Shown here in pieces: positions 9,123 through 16,952 of a stretch of 64,000 nt of DNA. Position 1 is the first letter of the stretch. Each line of letters starts with the position of its first letter. The notes beneath the pieces were generated by a model. It searched no databases and was not told the DNA's origin. It saw only the letters and a list, made by a program, of their open reading frames with translations. A program made the translations under genes and the position numbers. Origin of the DNA: UBA1479 sp963976055 (GTDB lineage Bacteria; Pseudomonadota; Alphaproteobacteria; Rhodospirillales; Casp-alpha2); contig CAXBJB010000002.1 in the NCBI GenBank assembly GCA_963976055.1, forward strand, positions 310,001 through 374,000. The letters run 5' to 3'.

Positions 9123-10388
9123 ATGACCCAGCAAGATTTCGTAGAACGCGCCCGCGCCGTACTGCCCGGCGCCGGTTTCGGCAATTTCGACGCCAGTTTA
9201 GTGATCCGCGAGGGCAAGGGAGCCCATATCTGGGACGAGGACGGCAACGAATACATCGATTTCCTGATCGGCTCCGGCCCCATGATCCTGGGCCATTGCC
9301 ATCCCGAGGTCGTCGAGGCCGTGCAGGACCAGGTGGCCAAGGGCTCGACCTTCTTCACCAGCAACGCCCACGGTATTGAGCTGGCGGAGGAAATCTGCCG
9401 CGCCATGGTCTGCGCCGAACAGGTCCGCTTCACCAGCACCGGCAGCGAGGCCGATATGTTCGCCATGCGCCTGGCCCGGGCGCATACCGGGCGGGACAAA
9501 ATCCTCAAGTTCGAGGGCGGCTACCACGGCATGTCGGCGGAAGGCCAGATGAGCCTGGCGCCCGACCGGCTGATGAATTACCCCGTCGCCGTTCCGGACT
9601 CGGCGGGCATTCCCGACGCCGTGCGCGACGACATGCTGGTCGCGCCCTACAACGACATCGAATTCTTCCGCTCGCTGATCGCCGAGCGGGGCCACGAGAT
9701 CGCCGCCGTCATCGTCGAGCCGCTGCAGCGGATCATCCCGCCCCTGCCCGGTTTCCTCGAGGCCCTGCGTGCGGAATGCACCCGTAACGGCATGGTACTG
9801 ATCTTCGACGAGGTCGTGACCGGGTTCCGCCTGGCCTATGGCGGCGCGCAGGAGGTCTACGGCGTGACGCCCGACGTCTGCACCCTGGGCAAGATCATCG
9901 GCGGCGGCTTCCCGCTGGCGGCGATCGCCGGCAAGGCCGACATCATGGCCCATTTCGATGCCGGAAAGGTCGGCAAGGACAAGGCGCTGATGCAGATCGG
10001 CACTCTGAGCGGCAATCCCGTCGCCGCCGTGGCCGGCCTCAAGACCATGGAAATCCTGCGCCGTCCGGGCCAGTACGACCACCTGTACGCGGTCGGCGAA
10101 ACGCTCATCAACGCCGTCAACGAACACCTGGGGGCGGCGGGTCAGGCACATCACGTCGCCGGTTGTCCGGTGCTGTTCGACATCGTCTATGCCGAGGGCC
10201 CCGTGCACAATTACCGCGATGTAACCCGGAGCGACGCAAAAAAGGCGGCACGGTTCAACGCGGTGCTGCGCGAGCAAGGCATTCTGAAGTCACCCAGCAA
10301 GTTCTATCCCTGTTTGGCGCTGACCGACGATGACGTGGCGCAAACGGTTGCGGCCATCGCCCGGGCCGCGGCATCGTTGAACGGCTGA
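9123..10388 (+). CDS. Class III PLP-dependent aminotransferase (GSA-aminomutase-like)
   Basis: The product has 421 residues in fold type I. It shows the substrate-side segment FLIGSGPMILGHCHPEV, the phosphate-binding STGSEAD, the PLP-ring Asp in IFDEVVTGFR and the Schiff-base lysine at K257 (TLGKIIGGG). Overall it resembles glutamate-1-semialdehyde aminomutases, but many class III transaminases of secondary metabolism share this look, and this organism makes ALA without HemL if it uses the usual alphaproteobacterial C4 route. The true substrate is open. It stands 19 bp before mazG. Confidence 0.85.
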   Translation: MTQQDFVERARAVLPGAGFGNFDASLVIREGKGAHIWDEDGNEYIDFLIGSGPMILGHCHPEVVEAVQDQVAKGSTFFTSNAHGIELAEEICRAMVCAEQVRFTSTGSEADMFAMRLARAHTGRDKILKFEGGYHGMSAEGQMSLAPDRLMNYPVAVPDSAGIPDAVRDDMLVAPYNDIEFFRSLIAERGHEIAAVIVEPLQRIIPPLPGFLEALRAECTRNGMVLIFDEVVTGFRLAYGGAQEVYGVTPDVCTLGKIIGGGFPLAAIAGKADIMAHFDAGKVGKDKALMQIGTLSGNPVAAVAGLKTMEILRRPGQYDHLYAVGETLINAVNEHLGAAGQAHHVAGCPVLFDIVYAEGPVHNYRDVTRSDAKKAARFNAVLREQGILKSPSKFYPCLALTDDDVAQTVAAIARAAASLNG

Positions 10389-10407
10389 CCTGGGGAGAAC
10401 CTTCGAC

Positions 10408-11235
10408 GTGTCCGACGACCTGACCAGCGGCAACCCGACCGACCGCCTGCGCGCCGTCATGGCCAGGCTGCGCGATCCCGACGGCGGCTGTCCCTGGGAC
10501 GTCGAGCAGACGTTTGCGACCATCGCCCCCTACACCATCGAGGAAGCCTACGAGGTCGCCGACGCCATCCAGCGCGGGGATATGGCGGGATTGCGGGACG
10601 AGTTGGGCGACCTGCTGCTGCAGGTGTTCTTTCATGCCCGCATGGCCGAGGAAACAGGCCATTTCGATTACGACGACGTGGCCCGCGCCATCGCCGACAA
10701 GATGGTCCGCCGTCACCCGCACGTGTTCGGCGACGCGGACATCGCGACGGCCGAGGCCCAGACCGTGCATTGGGAAGACCTGAAGGCCCGGGAGCGGGCG
10801 GAAAAGGGCGAGACGCCGGCGGAAGACGCCAGCGCGCTGGACGGCGTGGCGATCCCCCTTCCCGCCCTGACCCGCGCGGAAAAGCTTCAGAAACGCGCCG
10901 CCCGCATTGGCTTCGACTGGCCCGAGGCCGCCCCCGTGATCGCCAAGATCGAGGAAGAGTTGGCGGAGCTTCGCGCCGAAATGGGTGGCGGAACGTCCCG
11001 GGCGCGCCTGGAGGAGGAAATGGGCGACCTGCTGTTCGCCGTCGCCAACCTGGCCCGCCACCTTAAGATCGACCCGGAAACGGCGTTGCGCCGGGGCAAC
11101 CACAAGTTCGAGGACCGCTTCCGCCGCATGGAAAAGCGCCTGCGCGGCCAGGGCCGGGACCCGGCGGCGTCAAGCCTGGACGAGATGGAAGCCGCCTGGC
11201 AGGCCGAGAAGCGGCATGACAAGGCCGCCGAATAG
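10408..11235 (+). CDS. mazG: Nucleoside triphosphate pyrophosphohydrolase MazG
   Basis: House-cleaning all-alpha NTP pyrophosphatase that converts (d)NTPs to (d)NMPs. The 275-residue product has two MazG domains: the first with RLRDPDGGCPWD and REELGDLLLQVFFHARMAEE, the second with KIEEELAEL and EEEMGDLLFAVANLARHL, where ExxE/ExxD residues bind Mg2+. The start is GTG at 10408 with a GGGGAG-type ribosome site at about 10392-10397. Length matches the two-domain enterobacterial type. Confidence 0.94.
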   Translation: MSDDLTSGNPTDRLRAVMARLRDPDGGCPWDVEQTFATIAPYTIEEAYEVADAIQRGDMAGLRDELGDLLLQVFFHARMAEETGHFDYDDVARAIADKMVRRHPHVFGDADIATAEAQTVHWEDLKARERAEKGETPAEDASALDGVAIPLPALTRAEKLQKRAARIGFDWPEAAPVIAKIEEELAELRAEMGGGTSRARLEEEMGDLLFAVANLARHLKIDPETALRRGNHKFEDRFRRMEKRLRGQGRDPAASSLDEMEAAWQAEKRHDKAAE

Positions 11236-11313
11236 TCGAAAACCGCTGACCCGCAGGCCCGAATAGGCTAGAAGGTTGAAGGACTTAAACCGATTGAGAG
11301 CCCGAATTTCCGC

Positions 11314-11931
11314 ATGCGCCGCCTCCTCCGCCCCCTTCTGATCCTCCTCGTCGCCGCGGTCGCGCTCTCCGGCTGCTATCTGCCGGCGCGTTTCGACGCC
11401 GAGATCGAGTTGGACAGGCGCGGCTATTACAAGCTCACGTTCTCCGGCTACATGGTCGACACGCGGCTTTATGGCGCCCTCAAGGACGGCAAGGTTCAGG
11501 GGGCCCAGGAAGTCGACGAGGTCAAGAAGCTGAAGGCGGATATCGAGCGCGATCCCGACGCCTCCGATTTCGGCTACATCAAGCAGGGCTATTTCAAGAT
11601 TCACTGGCATCGCGAGGGCGACTTGCTGAAGGCCAAGTCGGTCACCTTCCTGCGCCGCAACGAGCATATCTTCGGCATCGCCTACAACAAGGAAACCCGC
11701 ATCGTGAACATGCTGGGCCGGTCCCTGTCGAAAAGCCAGAAGGACCAAATCGTCCAGGCCGGGATGAACACGTCGGGCGAATTGCGCGTCATCACCGACA
11801 CCAAGGTGGTCAGCCACAACGCCGACGAGGTGAAGGATTTCCCCGCCCGCGGACCGAACACCAAGGTCTATGTCTACCGCATCCCCAACATCTACCGCGC
11901 CACGCCGCAGATGCAGATCAGCTTGCGCTAA
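11314..11931 (+). CDS. Putative lipoprotein of unknown function
   Basis: A 205-residue protein with a lipoprotein signal peptide: a basic start (MRRLLRP), a hydrophobic core and the lipobox ALSGC with the lipidated Cys at 21. The mature part is rich in charged beta-like segments (FDAEIELDRRGYYKLTFSGYMVD) and has no catalytic motif I recognise. It is probably anchored in the periplasmic leaflet of the inner or outer membrane. It is single, with 78 bp to mazG and a converging neighbour 10 bp downstream. Confidence 0.75.
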   Translation: MRRLLRPLLILLVAAVALSGCYLPARFDAEIELDRRGYYKLTFSGYMVDTRLYGALKDGKVQGAQEVDEVKKLKADIERDPDASDFGYIKQGYFKIHWHREGDLLKAKSVTFLRRNEHIFGIAYNKETRIVNMLGRSLSKSQKDQIVQAGMNTSGELRVITDTKVVSHNADEVKDFPARGPNTKVYVYRIPNIYRATPQMQISLR

Positions 11932-11941
11932 TAGCGCGTTC

Positions 11942-12307
11942 TCAATCCTGATTCAGCCCCAGTTCCCGTTGCAGCTTCTTGGTCAGACCCAAGGAGACGA
12001 GGCGGTGCGATTCCGCGAGGTGGTCCTTGAGGGCGGCGTCGTTCAATCCCGGCGCGCCGTACTGCTGGATCCATTTCATGCCGCGCGACGCCAGATAGGG
12101 GGCCGGGCGCAGGCCCGGCATGTCGCGCAGGACGTGGTAGGCGAATTCCGAGACCTTGAAGGTGATTCCCGCGAGGTGACCGGCATTCCAGCCGCCGATG
12201 GCGAACACCTTGCCGCCGACCTTCCACACGTCCGCCCCGCCCCATTGCACGACGTGGGTGGTAGCCGGAAGCGAGGCGCAGAAGGCGTTGAACGCGTCGT
12301 AGGTCAT
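11942..12307 (-). CDS. MmcQ/YjbR-family protein
   Basis: A 121-residue CyaY-like/YjbR-fold protein with the family pattern of a short N-terminal helix (YDAFNAFCASLPATTH), VWKVGGKVFAIGGW, then YLASRGMKWIQQYG and LVSLGLTKKLQREL. YjbR proteins are described as having a double-wing DNA-binding-like fold, but the molecular role is unclear. It lies downstream of the beta-hydroxyacid dehydrogenase gene on the same strand (28 bp), so they may be co-transcribed. Confidence 0.85.
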   Translation of the reverse strand: MTYDAFNAFCASLPATTHVVQWGGADVWKVGGKVFAIGGWNAGHLAGITFKVSEFAYHVLRDMPGLRPAPYLASRGMKWIQQYGAPGLNDAALKDHLAESHRLVSLGLTKKLQRELGLNQD

Positions 12308-12335
12308 GGCCGCCGCCTTCCCGAACGCCGCCGCC

Positions 12336-13205
12336 CTATTTGCGGCGCAGCCTGCGGATCAGCGACGAGGTGTCCCAGCGCGCCCCGCCCATGTCCTGGA
12401 CTTCCTTGTAGTAGCCGTCGACGATTCTGGTGACCGCCAGCTCGGCGCCGTTGGTTTCGGCCTCGGCAAAACAAATCCCAAGATCCTTGCGCATCCAGTC
12501 GACGGCGAAGCCGAACTCGAACTGGTCGTCGGCCATGGTCTTGCCGCGGTTTTCCATCTGCCAGCTTTGCGCGGCCCCCTTGGAAATCACGTCCAACACC
12601 TGCTTGACGTCGAGCCCGGCGCGCATGCCGAAGTCGAGCCCTTCGGATAGGCCCTGGAGCAGCCCGGCGATGCAGATCTGGTTGACCATCTTGCACAGCT
12701 GGCCCGAGCCCACGGGACCCAGCAGGGTGACCGCGCGGGCGTAGGCCTGGATCACCGGCTCGGCGCAGGCGAAATCCCCCTCCCCGCCGCCGCACATGAC
12801 GGTCAGGACGCCGTTCTCGGCCCCCGCCTGGCCGCCCGACACGGGGCCGTCGATGAAGGCGATGCCCATTTCCGTGGCCTTGGCCGCGATTTCGCGGGCG
12901 ACGGCGGCGGACGCCGTGGTGTGATCGACCAGAACCGTGCCGGCCTCCATGCCCGCCAGCATGCCGTCGTCGCCAAACGTGACGGCGCGCAGGTCGTCGT
13001 CGTTGCCGACGCAGGAGAATACGAACTCGGCGCCCTTGGCGGCTTCCGCCGGGGTCTTGCCGAACGCGCCGCCGTGATCGGCCGCCCATTTCTCGGCCTT
13101 GGCCGTGGTCCGGTTGTAGACGGTGACCTGATGGCCGTTTTTCGCCAGATGCCCGGCCATGGGATAGCCCATGACGCCCAGGCCGATGAATGCGCAGCGT
13201 GCCAT
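12336..13205 (-). CDS. NAD(P)-dependent beta-hydroxyacid dehydrogenase (3-hydroxyisobutyrate dehydrogenase family)
   Basis: A 289-residue oxidoreductase with the Rossmann dinucleotide motif FIGLGVMGYPMA (7-18), the substrate motif IDGPVSGGQAGA (118-129), the catalytic Lys172 (CKMVNQ) and a C-terminal all-helical domain. Members oxidise 3-hydroxyisobutyrate, tartronate semialdehyde or related acids; none can be singled out. The ribosome site AAAGGAGG at 13212-13219 has ideal spacing, so translation should be strong. Confidence 0.9.
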   Translation of the reverse strand: MARCAFIGLGVMGYPMAGHLAKNGHQVTVYNRTTAKAEKWAADHGGAFGKTPAEAAKGAEFVFSCVGNDDDLRAVTFGDDGMLAGMEAGTVLVDHTTASAAVAREIAAKATEMGIAFIDGPVSGGQAGAENGVLTVMCGGGEGDFACAEPVIQAYARAVTLLGPVGSGQLCKMVNQICIAGLLQGLSEGLDFGMRAGLDVKQVLDVISKGAAQSWQMENRGKTMADDQFEFGFAVDWMRKDLGICFAEAETNGAELAVTRIVDGYYKEVQDMGGARWDTSSLIRRLRRK

Positions 13206-13290
13206 GTCGCCTCCTTTGAAGTCGTTTCAGATGTTAACGCTGACCCGTTTGGTAGCGTCCCGGGCGCGCGGGGGCAAGGTGCGATATGTC

Positions 13291-14112
13291 TCAGGACATT
13301 AGGGTGTTGAGGTCCGTCCAGGCCGGCATGTCAGGGGCCAGCAGCAGCGCGTCGCCGGGGCGCGCCATGCCGGGGGCATAGGCCCGACCGTCGCCGGTCA
13401 TGGCCGCCTGTCCCCCGGCCTCGCCGTGCAGCAACACCCCCGCCGCATGGTCCCAGGGCATCAGCTTTCCGGCGTAGCGTGCGAAATCGAGCTTGCCCCG
13501 CGCCAGGTCCATGTATTCCAGACCGACGCAGCGATAGTGCAGGAAGGCCTTGGGGATCGGCGGGCTGCCGGGTGTTCCGGCGCGGGCGCGCAGACGGTCG
13601 GCGAACTTGTTGCCGAGGGAGCCGGTCATGGCGGCGACCGGGCCGGCAGCGCCCAGGCGCAGGGGCGTGCCGTCGATGGCGGCGCCGGCTCCTACTTCGG
13701 CAAAGGCCAGGTGATCGCCCACGGGATCGAGAATCCAGCCCCTGGCCGTCTCGCCGCGCCGGGCGAGGGCCAGAATCATCGCGAAGCGCGGCGTGCCGTG
13801 GGCGAAATTATGGGTGCCGTCCAGGGGGTCGATGATCCAGGCCCAGGGGGCGTCGTTGATCTCGCCGAGGGCCTCCGGGTTCACTTCATGGGCTTCTTCG
13901 CCGACGATCAGAGCGCCCGGAATCAGGTCCGCGAGACAGCGGGTCAGAAAGGCTTCCGACGCCCGGTCGGCGACGGTCACCAGGTCGCCTGGGTTCTTTT
14001 CCGAAATCTCGTGGCTGGCCAGGGTGCGGAAGCGCGGCAAAATTTTCGTCTCTGCCGTTTCGCGCAGAATGGCGGCGACGCGGTCGGGATCGATGTCTAA
14101 GGCATTGGACAC
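13291..14112 (-). CDS. Inositol-monophosphatase-family phosphatase
   Basis: A 273-residue Mg2+-dependent, Li+-sensitive-type phosphatase. Metal-binding residues are visible in GEEAH (71-75) and the signature IDPLDGTHNF (94-103), with the second site in PWDHAAGVLLHGEAGG near residue 220. Relatives act on inositol phosphates, PAP/PAPS or histidinol phosphate; the sequence does not discriminate. The start is GTG at 14112. It sits 35 bp after the small gene at 14148-14417 and is probably in the same transcript. Confidence 0.88.
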   Translation of the reverse strand: MSNALDIDPDRVAAILRETAETKILPRFRTLASHEISEKNPGDLVTVADRASEAFLTRCLADLIPGALIVGEEAHEVNPEALGEINDAPWAWIIDPLDGTHNFAHGTPRFAMILALARRGETARGWILDPVGDHLAFAEVGAGAAIDGTPLRLGAAGPVAAMTGSLGNKFADRLRARAGTPGSPPIPKAFLHYRCVGLEYMDLARGKLDFARYAGKLMPWDHAAGVLLHGEAGGQAAMTGDGRAYAPGMARPGDALLLAPDMPAWTDLNTLMS

Positions 14113-14147
14113 GGGCTGGAAATCCGGACGCCGCCTTGAAGGACGGG

Positions 14148-14417
14148 TCAGTTGGAGTGGATGTCGCGGTCGCGGTGGAAGGCTTCGGCGAGGTCTTCCA
14201 GCATTTGCGCCACATCGTCGCTGTAATCGGCGCGCTGCATCAGGGCCCGGGTGATGAAGGTCGCAAAGGACACGGCCTCACCCTTGCCGCGCAGACGGAA
14301 ATCGTCGGCCAGACGCTGCAGATGGTCGTGAACATGGCTTTTCGCCATGACGTTCAACTGGCGCTTGACCAGCTTGTTCTTGGAACGCCATTTGTTCTGG
14401 CTGCGGTTTGTCGCCAT
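14148..14417 (-). CDS. Small basic hypothetical protein
   Basis: An 89-residue protein starting MATNRSQNKWRSKNKLVKRQ, with a strongly basic N-terminal third and an acidic, helical C-terminal part (DDVAQMLEDLAEAFHRDRD). It has no Cys, no signal peptide and no family I recognise. The basic tail suggests nucleic-acid contact, but that is only inference. It lies between hflX and the phosphatase gene on the same strand, which supports it being real. Confidence 0.6.
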   Translation of the reverse strand: MATNRSQNKWRSKNKLVKRQLNVMAKSHVHDHLQRLADDFRLRGKGEAVSFATFITRALMQRADYSDDVAQMLEDLAEAFHRDRDIHSN

Positions 14418-14530
14418 GGGTGCCCGTCCGTTCGTGCCGGATATCTGCTGTCGCCGGAATGCGATGAACCCGGTTTAGCGGCAAATGGTTACCAACCGGT
14501 GTAGGGAATCGCCCCTGAACCCCTCGCGGG

Positions 14531-15883
14531 TTAGTGTAAACGGCTCTGGCGGGCGCTGTCGATACGGGTGAGAAGCTGTGACTGGCTGCGCGGGTCCATG
14601 CGGACGCGCAGGTGGATGCCGGCTTCGCCGTCGGTCCGGTCCAGAACCTCTCCGTGCTCGTAGATCCAGGCCAGGGTCGCTCCTTCGTCGAAGCCCAGAT
14701 CCAATTCCATCTCGCCCAACTTGTCGCCAAGAACGTTCTGGATGCGCTGGATCAGGGTATCCAACCCCTGCCCGGTCACGGCGGAAATGGCGACCGGCGG
14801 GTTGTTATCCTGGCGCGCGATGCGTTCCTCCAGGGCGCTGAGGGTCTCCGGCGGCAGTAGGTCGATCTTGTTGAGGGCCTCGGTGATCGGCGTCGCCGAG
14901 TCGTCGCCGAATCCCAGGCCGCCCAGAACCTCCAGCACGTCGCGGCGCTGAATCTCCGTGTCCGGGTCGGCGATGTCGCGCACGTGCAGGATCATGTCGG
15001 CCTCCACGACCTCTTCCAGGGTGGCGTGGAAGGCGTTGACCAATTGGTGCGGCAGGTCGGAAATGAAGCCCACTGTGTCGGACAGGATGACCGGTCCGCC
15101 TTCCGGCAGGTCGAGTTTGCGCATGGTCGGGTCGAGGGTCGCGAACAACTGGTCGCGGGCGACCACGTCGGCCCCGGTCAGGCGGTTGAACAGGGTCGAC
15201 TTGCCGGCGTTGGTGTAGCCGACCAACGCGACCACCGGATAGGGTACGCGCTGGCGCGCGCGGCGTTGCAGGGAGCGCGTGCGCTTGACCTCGGCCAATT
15301 CGCGCTTCAGCCGCGCGATGCGCTGGCGGATCATGCGCCGGTCGAGTTCGATCTGCCGCTCGCCGGGGCCGCCCATGAACCCCGCCCCGCCGCGTTGGCG
15401 TTCCAGGTGGGTCCAACTGCGGACCAGACGACCCAATTGATAGCTGAGGGCGGCCAGATCGACCTGCAGGCGGCCTTCCTTGGTCCGCGCCCGGGCGCCG
15501 AAGATTTCCAGAATCAGGCCCGTGCGGTCAATGACCTTCGCTTCCCAGGCGGTTTCCAGGTTGCGCTGCTGAACCGGCGTCAGGTTGGCGTTGACGACAA
15601 CCAGTTCGCAGTCCGGCAAGGCATGCAGGGTCTCGCCGATGCGCTCCACCGTGCCCTTGCCCAGTAGGGTCGAGGGCCGGGGCCGGGACAACTCGAACGT
15701 TTCGGCATGGACGACGTCCAGGTCGATGGCCCCGGCGAGCGCCACGGCCTCGTCCAGGCTGGCGCGTGCGCTACGGGCGTCGGCCCCGCCGGCCGCGGAC
15801 ATGTTCGGATGGATGACGGCGCAGGCACCGGCGCCCACCGCCTTGGCGGCGGACGTGACATCACCTGGCGTTTGTTCGCTCAA
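14531..15883 (-). CDS. hflX: GTPase HflX
   Basis: Ribosome-associated GTPase that splits stalled or stress-damaged ribosomes. The 450-residue product has the HflX N-terminal domain (VVVNANLTPVQQRNLE), the glycine-rich linker (GGAGFMGGPGERQIELDRR), a coiled-coil helix (RIARLKRELAEV) and the G domain with GYTNAGKST, DTVGF and NKID. The start is a TTG overlapping the hfq stop (TTGA), implying coupled translation. An extra Gly/Ala-rich N-terminus is normal for alphaproteobacterial homologues. Order hfq-hflX is widely conserved. Confidence 0.94.
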   Translation of the reverse strand: MSEQTPGDVTSAAKAVGAGACAVIHPNMSAAGGADARSARASLDEAVALAGAIDLDVVHAETFELSRPRPSTLLGKGTVERIGETLHALPDCELVVVNANLTPVQQRNLETAWEAKVIDRTGLILEIFGARARTKEGRLQVDLAALSYQLGRLVRSWTHLERQRGGAGFMGGPGERQIELDRRMIRQRIARLKRELAEVKRTRSLQRRARQRVPYPVVALVGYTNAGKSTLFNRLTGADVVARDQLFATLDPTMRKLDLPEGGPVILSDTVGFISDLPHQLVNAFHATLEEVVEADMILHVRDIADPDTEIQRRDVLEVLGGLGFGDDSATPITEALNKIDLLPPETLSALEERIARQDNNPPVAISAVTGQGLDTLIQRIQNVLGDKLGEMELDLGFDEGATLAWIYEHGEVLDRTDGEAGIHLRVRMDPRSQSQLLTRIDSARQSRLH

Positions 15884-16134
15884 CCCTCGACGGACTCAGC
15901 CGCATCCGGTTCGAACAATTGAACGGGAACGGACGGCATGACCGTCGAGATGGCGTGTTTATACACCAACTGCGTATGCCCATCCCGGCGCAGGAGAACG
16001 GAAAAATTATCAAACCAGGTGACGATGCCCTGCAATTTGACTCCGTTGACCAGAAACACCGTGACCGCAGTTTTGTTCTTCCTGATGTGGTTAAGAAAAA
16101 CGTCCTGCACGTTTTGTGATTTTTCTGACGACAT
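15880..16134 (-). CDS. hfq: RNA chaperone Hfq
   Basis: Hexameric Sm-like protein that pairs small RNAs with mRNAs. The 84-residue product shows Sm1 (QDVFLNHIRKNKTAVTVFLVNG) and Sm2 (LVYKHAISTVMP, with the YKH motif). The start is the ATG at 16134, preceded by GGGGAG; the upstream open frame is not part of Hfq. Its presence matters for the candidate small RNA at 31361-31440. It has its own likely promoter inside the 140-bp gap after the HAD gene. Confidence 0.97.
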   Translation of the reverse strand: MSSEKSQNVQDVFLNHIRKNKTAVTVFLVNGVKLQGIVTWFDNFSVLLRRDGHTQLVYKHAISTVMPSVPVQLFEPDAAESVEG

Positions 16135-16241
16135 CACTCCCCACCCCAAAGTCTTTTTGCGGCCGCACCTCGCTTTTGCGCGCTGGCCGTATCGCCGCGT
16201 CCGACTTTGTTCCGGGCTCCCTGTTGTTGTTTTCTCTTTTG

Positions 16242-16270
16242 TTTCTACACGGCTAACCAGCCTTGTACAA
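16242..16270 (-). promoter_or_regulatory. Candidate sigma-70-type promoter for hfq
   Basis: On the minus strand TTGTAC (16270-16265) is followed after exactly 17 bp by TAGAAA (16247-16242), about 108 bp before the hfq ATG. The -35 hexamer matches TTGACA at four of six positions. It overlaps the last codons of the HAD gene. It is pattern-based only. Confidence 0.35.
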
Positions 16271-16274
16271 AAGC

Positions 16275-16949
16275 TTACAGTGTCTGAGTGAACTTGCAAA
16301 GACTATCGCAATCGGTGAAATGCAGGGCCGGAGGAAAGTCGATGAATTCATCTAGTCCGGGCGCCTGGGGGCGGATCAGCACCGGATAACAGCCCGCCCC
16401 ATGGGCGCATTCCATGTCGACATCGGCGTCGCCGACGAACCACACGCCCTCCCCGGCCGTCACGCCGCCGGGATGCAGCGCCATGTCGATGGGATCGCGG
16501 GCCGGCTTATCGCGCGGCGCGTCCATGGCCCCGACCAGGGCGCCGAAATGGCCGGTCCAGCCGAGTGCCTGGGCCTCCTTGCGCAGGAAAGACCCCTTCT
16601 TGTTGGACACGACGCAAAGGTACACGCCGGCGTCCGCCAAATTCTGGAGAAGCGCCGCCGCCCCCGCCGCCGGTTGCAGCTTTTCCGCATGGATCGCGCC
16701 ATAGCGATCGTAGAACACGTCGCCGGCTTTTTCCCAGTCGTCGCCGAACAGGCCGGGAAAGCTGTCGCGCAGGGATTTGCGGACCTTGGCATGGGTCTCC
16801 GCGAGCGTCCATTCGCGCAGGCCCCAGGCCCGGAAGGTATGGTTCAGAGCATCGTGGATGATCGGCCAGGTATCGACCAGGGTGTTGTCCCAGTCGAAGA
16901 CGACGGCCCTGGGCAGGGGCAACGGCGGCAAAGGGCGCGAATCGCTCAC
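16275..16949 (-). CDS. HAD-superfamily phosphatase (phosphoglycolate-phosphatase-like)
   Basis: A 224-residue haloacid-dehalogenase-like hydrolase: motif I FDWDNTLVDTW (nucleophile Asp and +2 Asp), a helical cap, motif II VVSNKKG, motif III Lys in PRDKPARDP and motif IV FVGDADVDME. It is closest in look to Gph/PpaX-type phosphatases. The start is GTG, 3 bp after the trkA stop, so it is read with trkA. In many alphaproteobacteria trkA and hfq are direct neighbours, so this gene looks like an insertion into a conserved order. Confidence 0.85.
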   Translation of the reverse strand: MSDSRPLPPLPLPRAVVFDWDNTLVDTWPIIHDALNHTFRAWGLREWTLAETHAKVRKSLRDSFPGLFGDDWEKAGDVFYDRYGAIHAEKLQPAAGAAALLQNLADAGVYLCVVSNKKGSFLRKEAQALGWTGHFGALVGAMDAPRDKPARDPIDMALHPGGVTAGEGVWFVGDADVDMECAHGAGCYPVLIRPQAPGLDEFIDFPPALHFTDCDSLCKFTQTL

Positions 16950-16952
16950 TGC

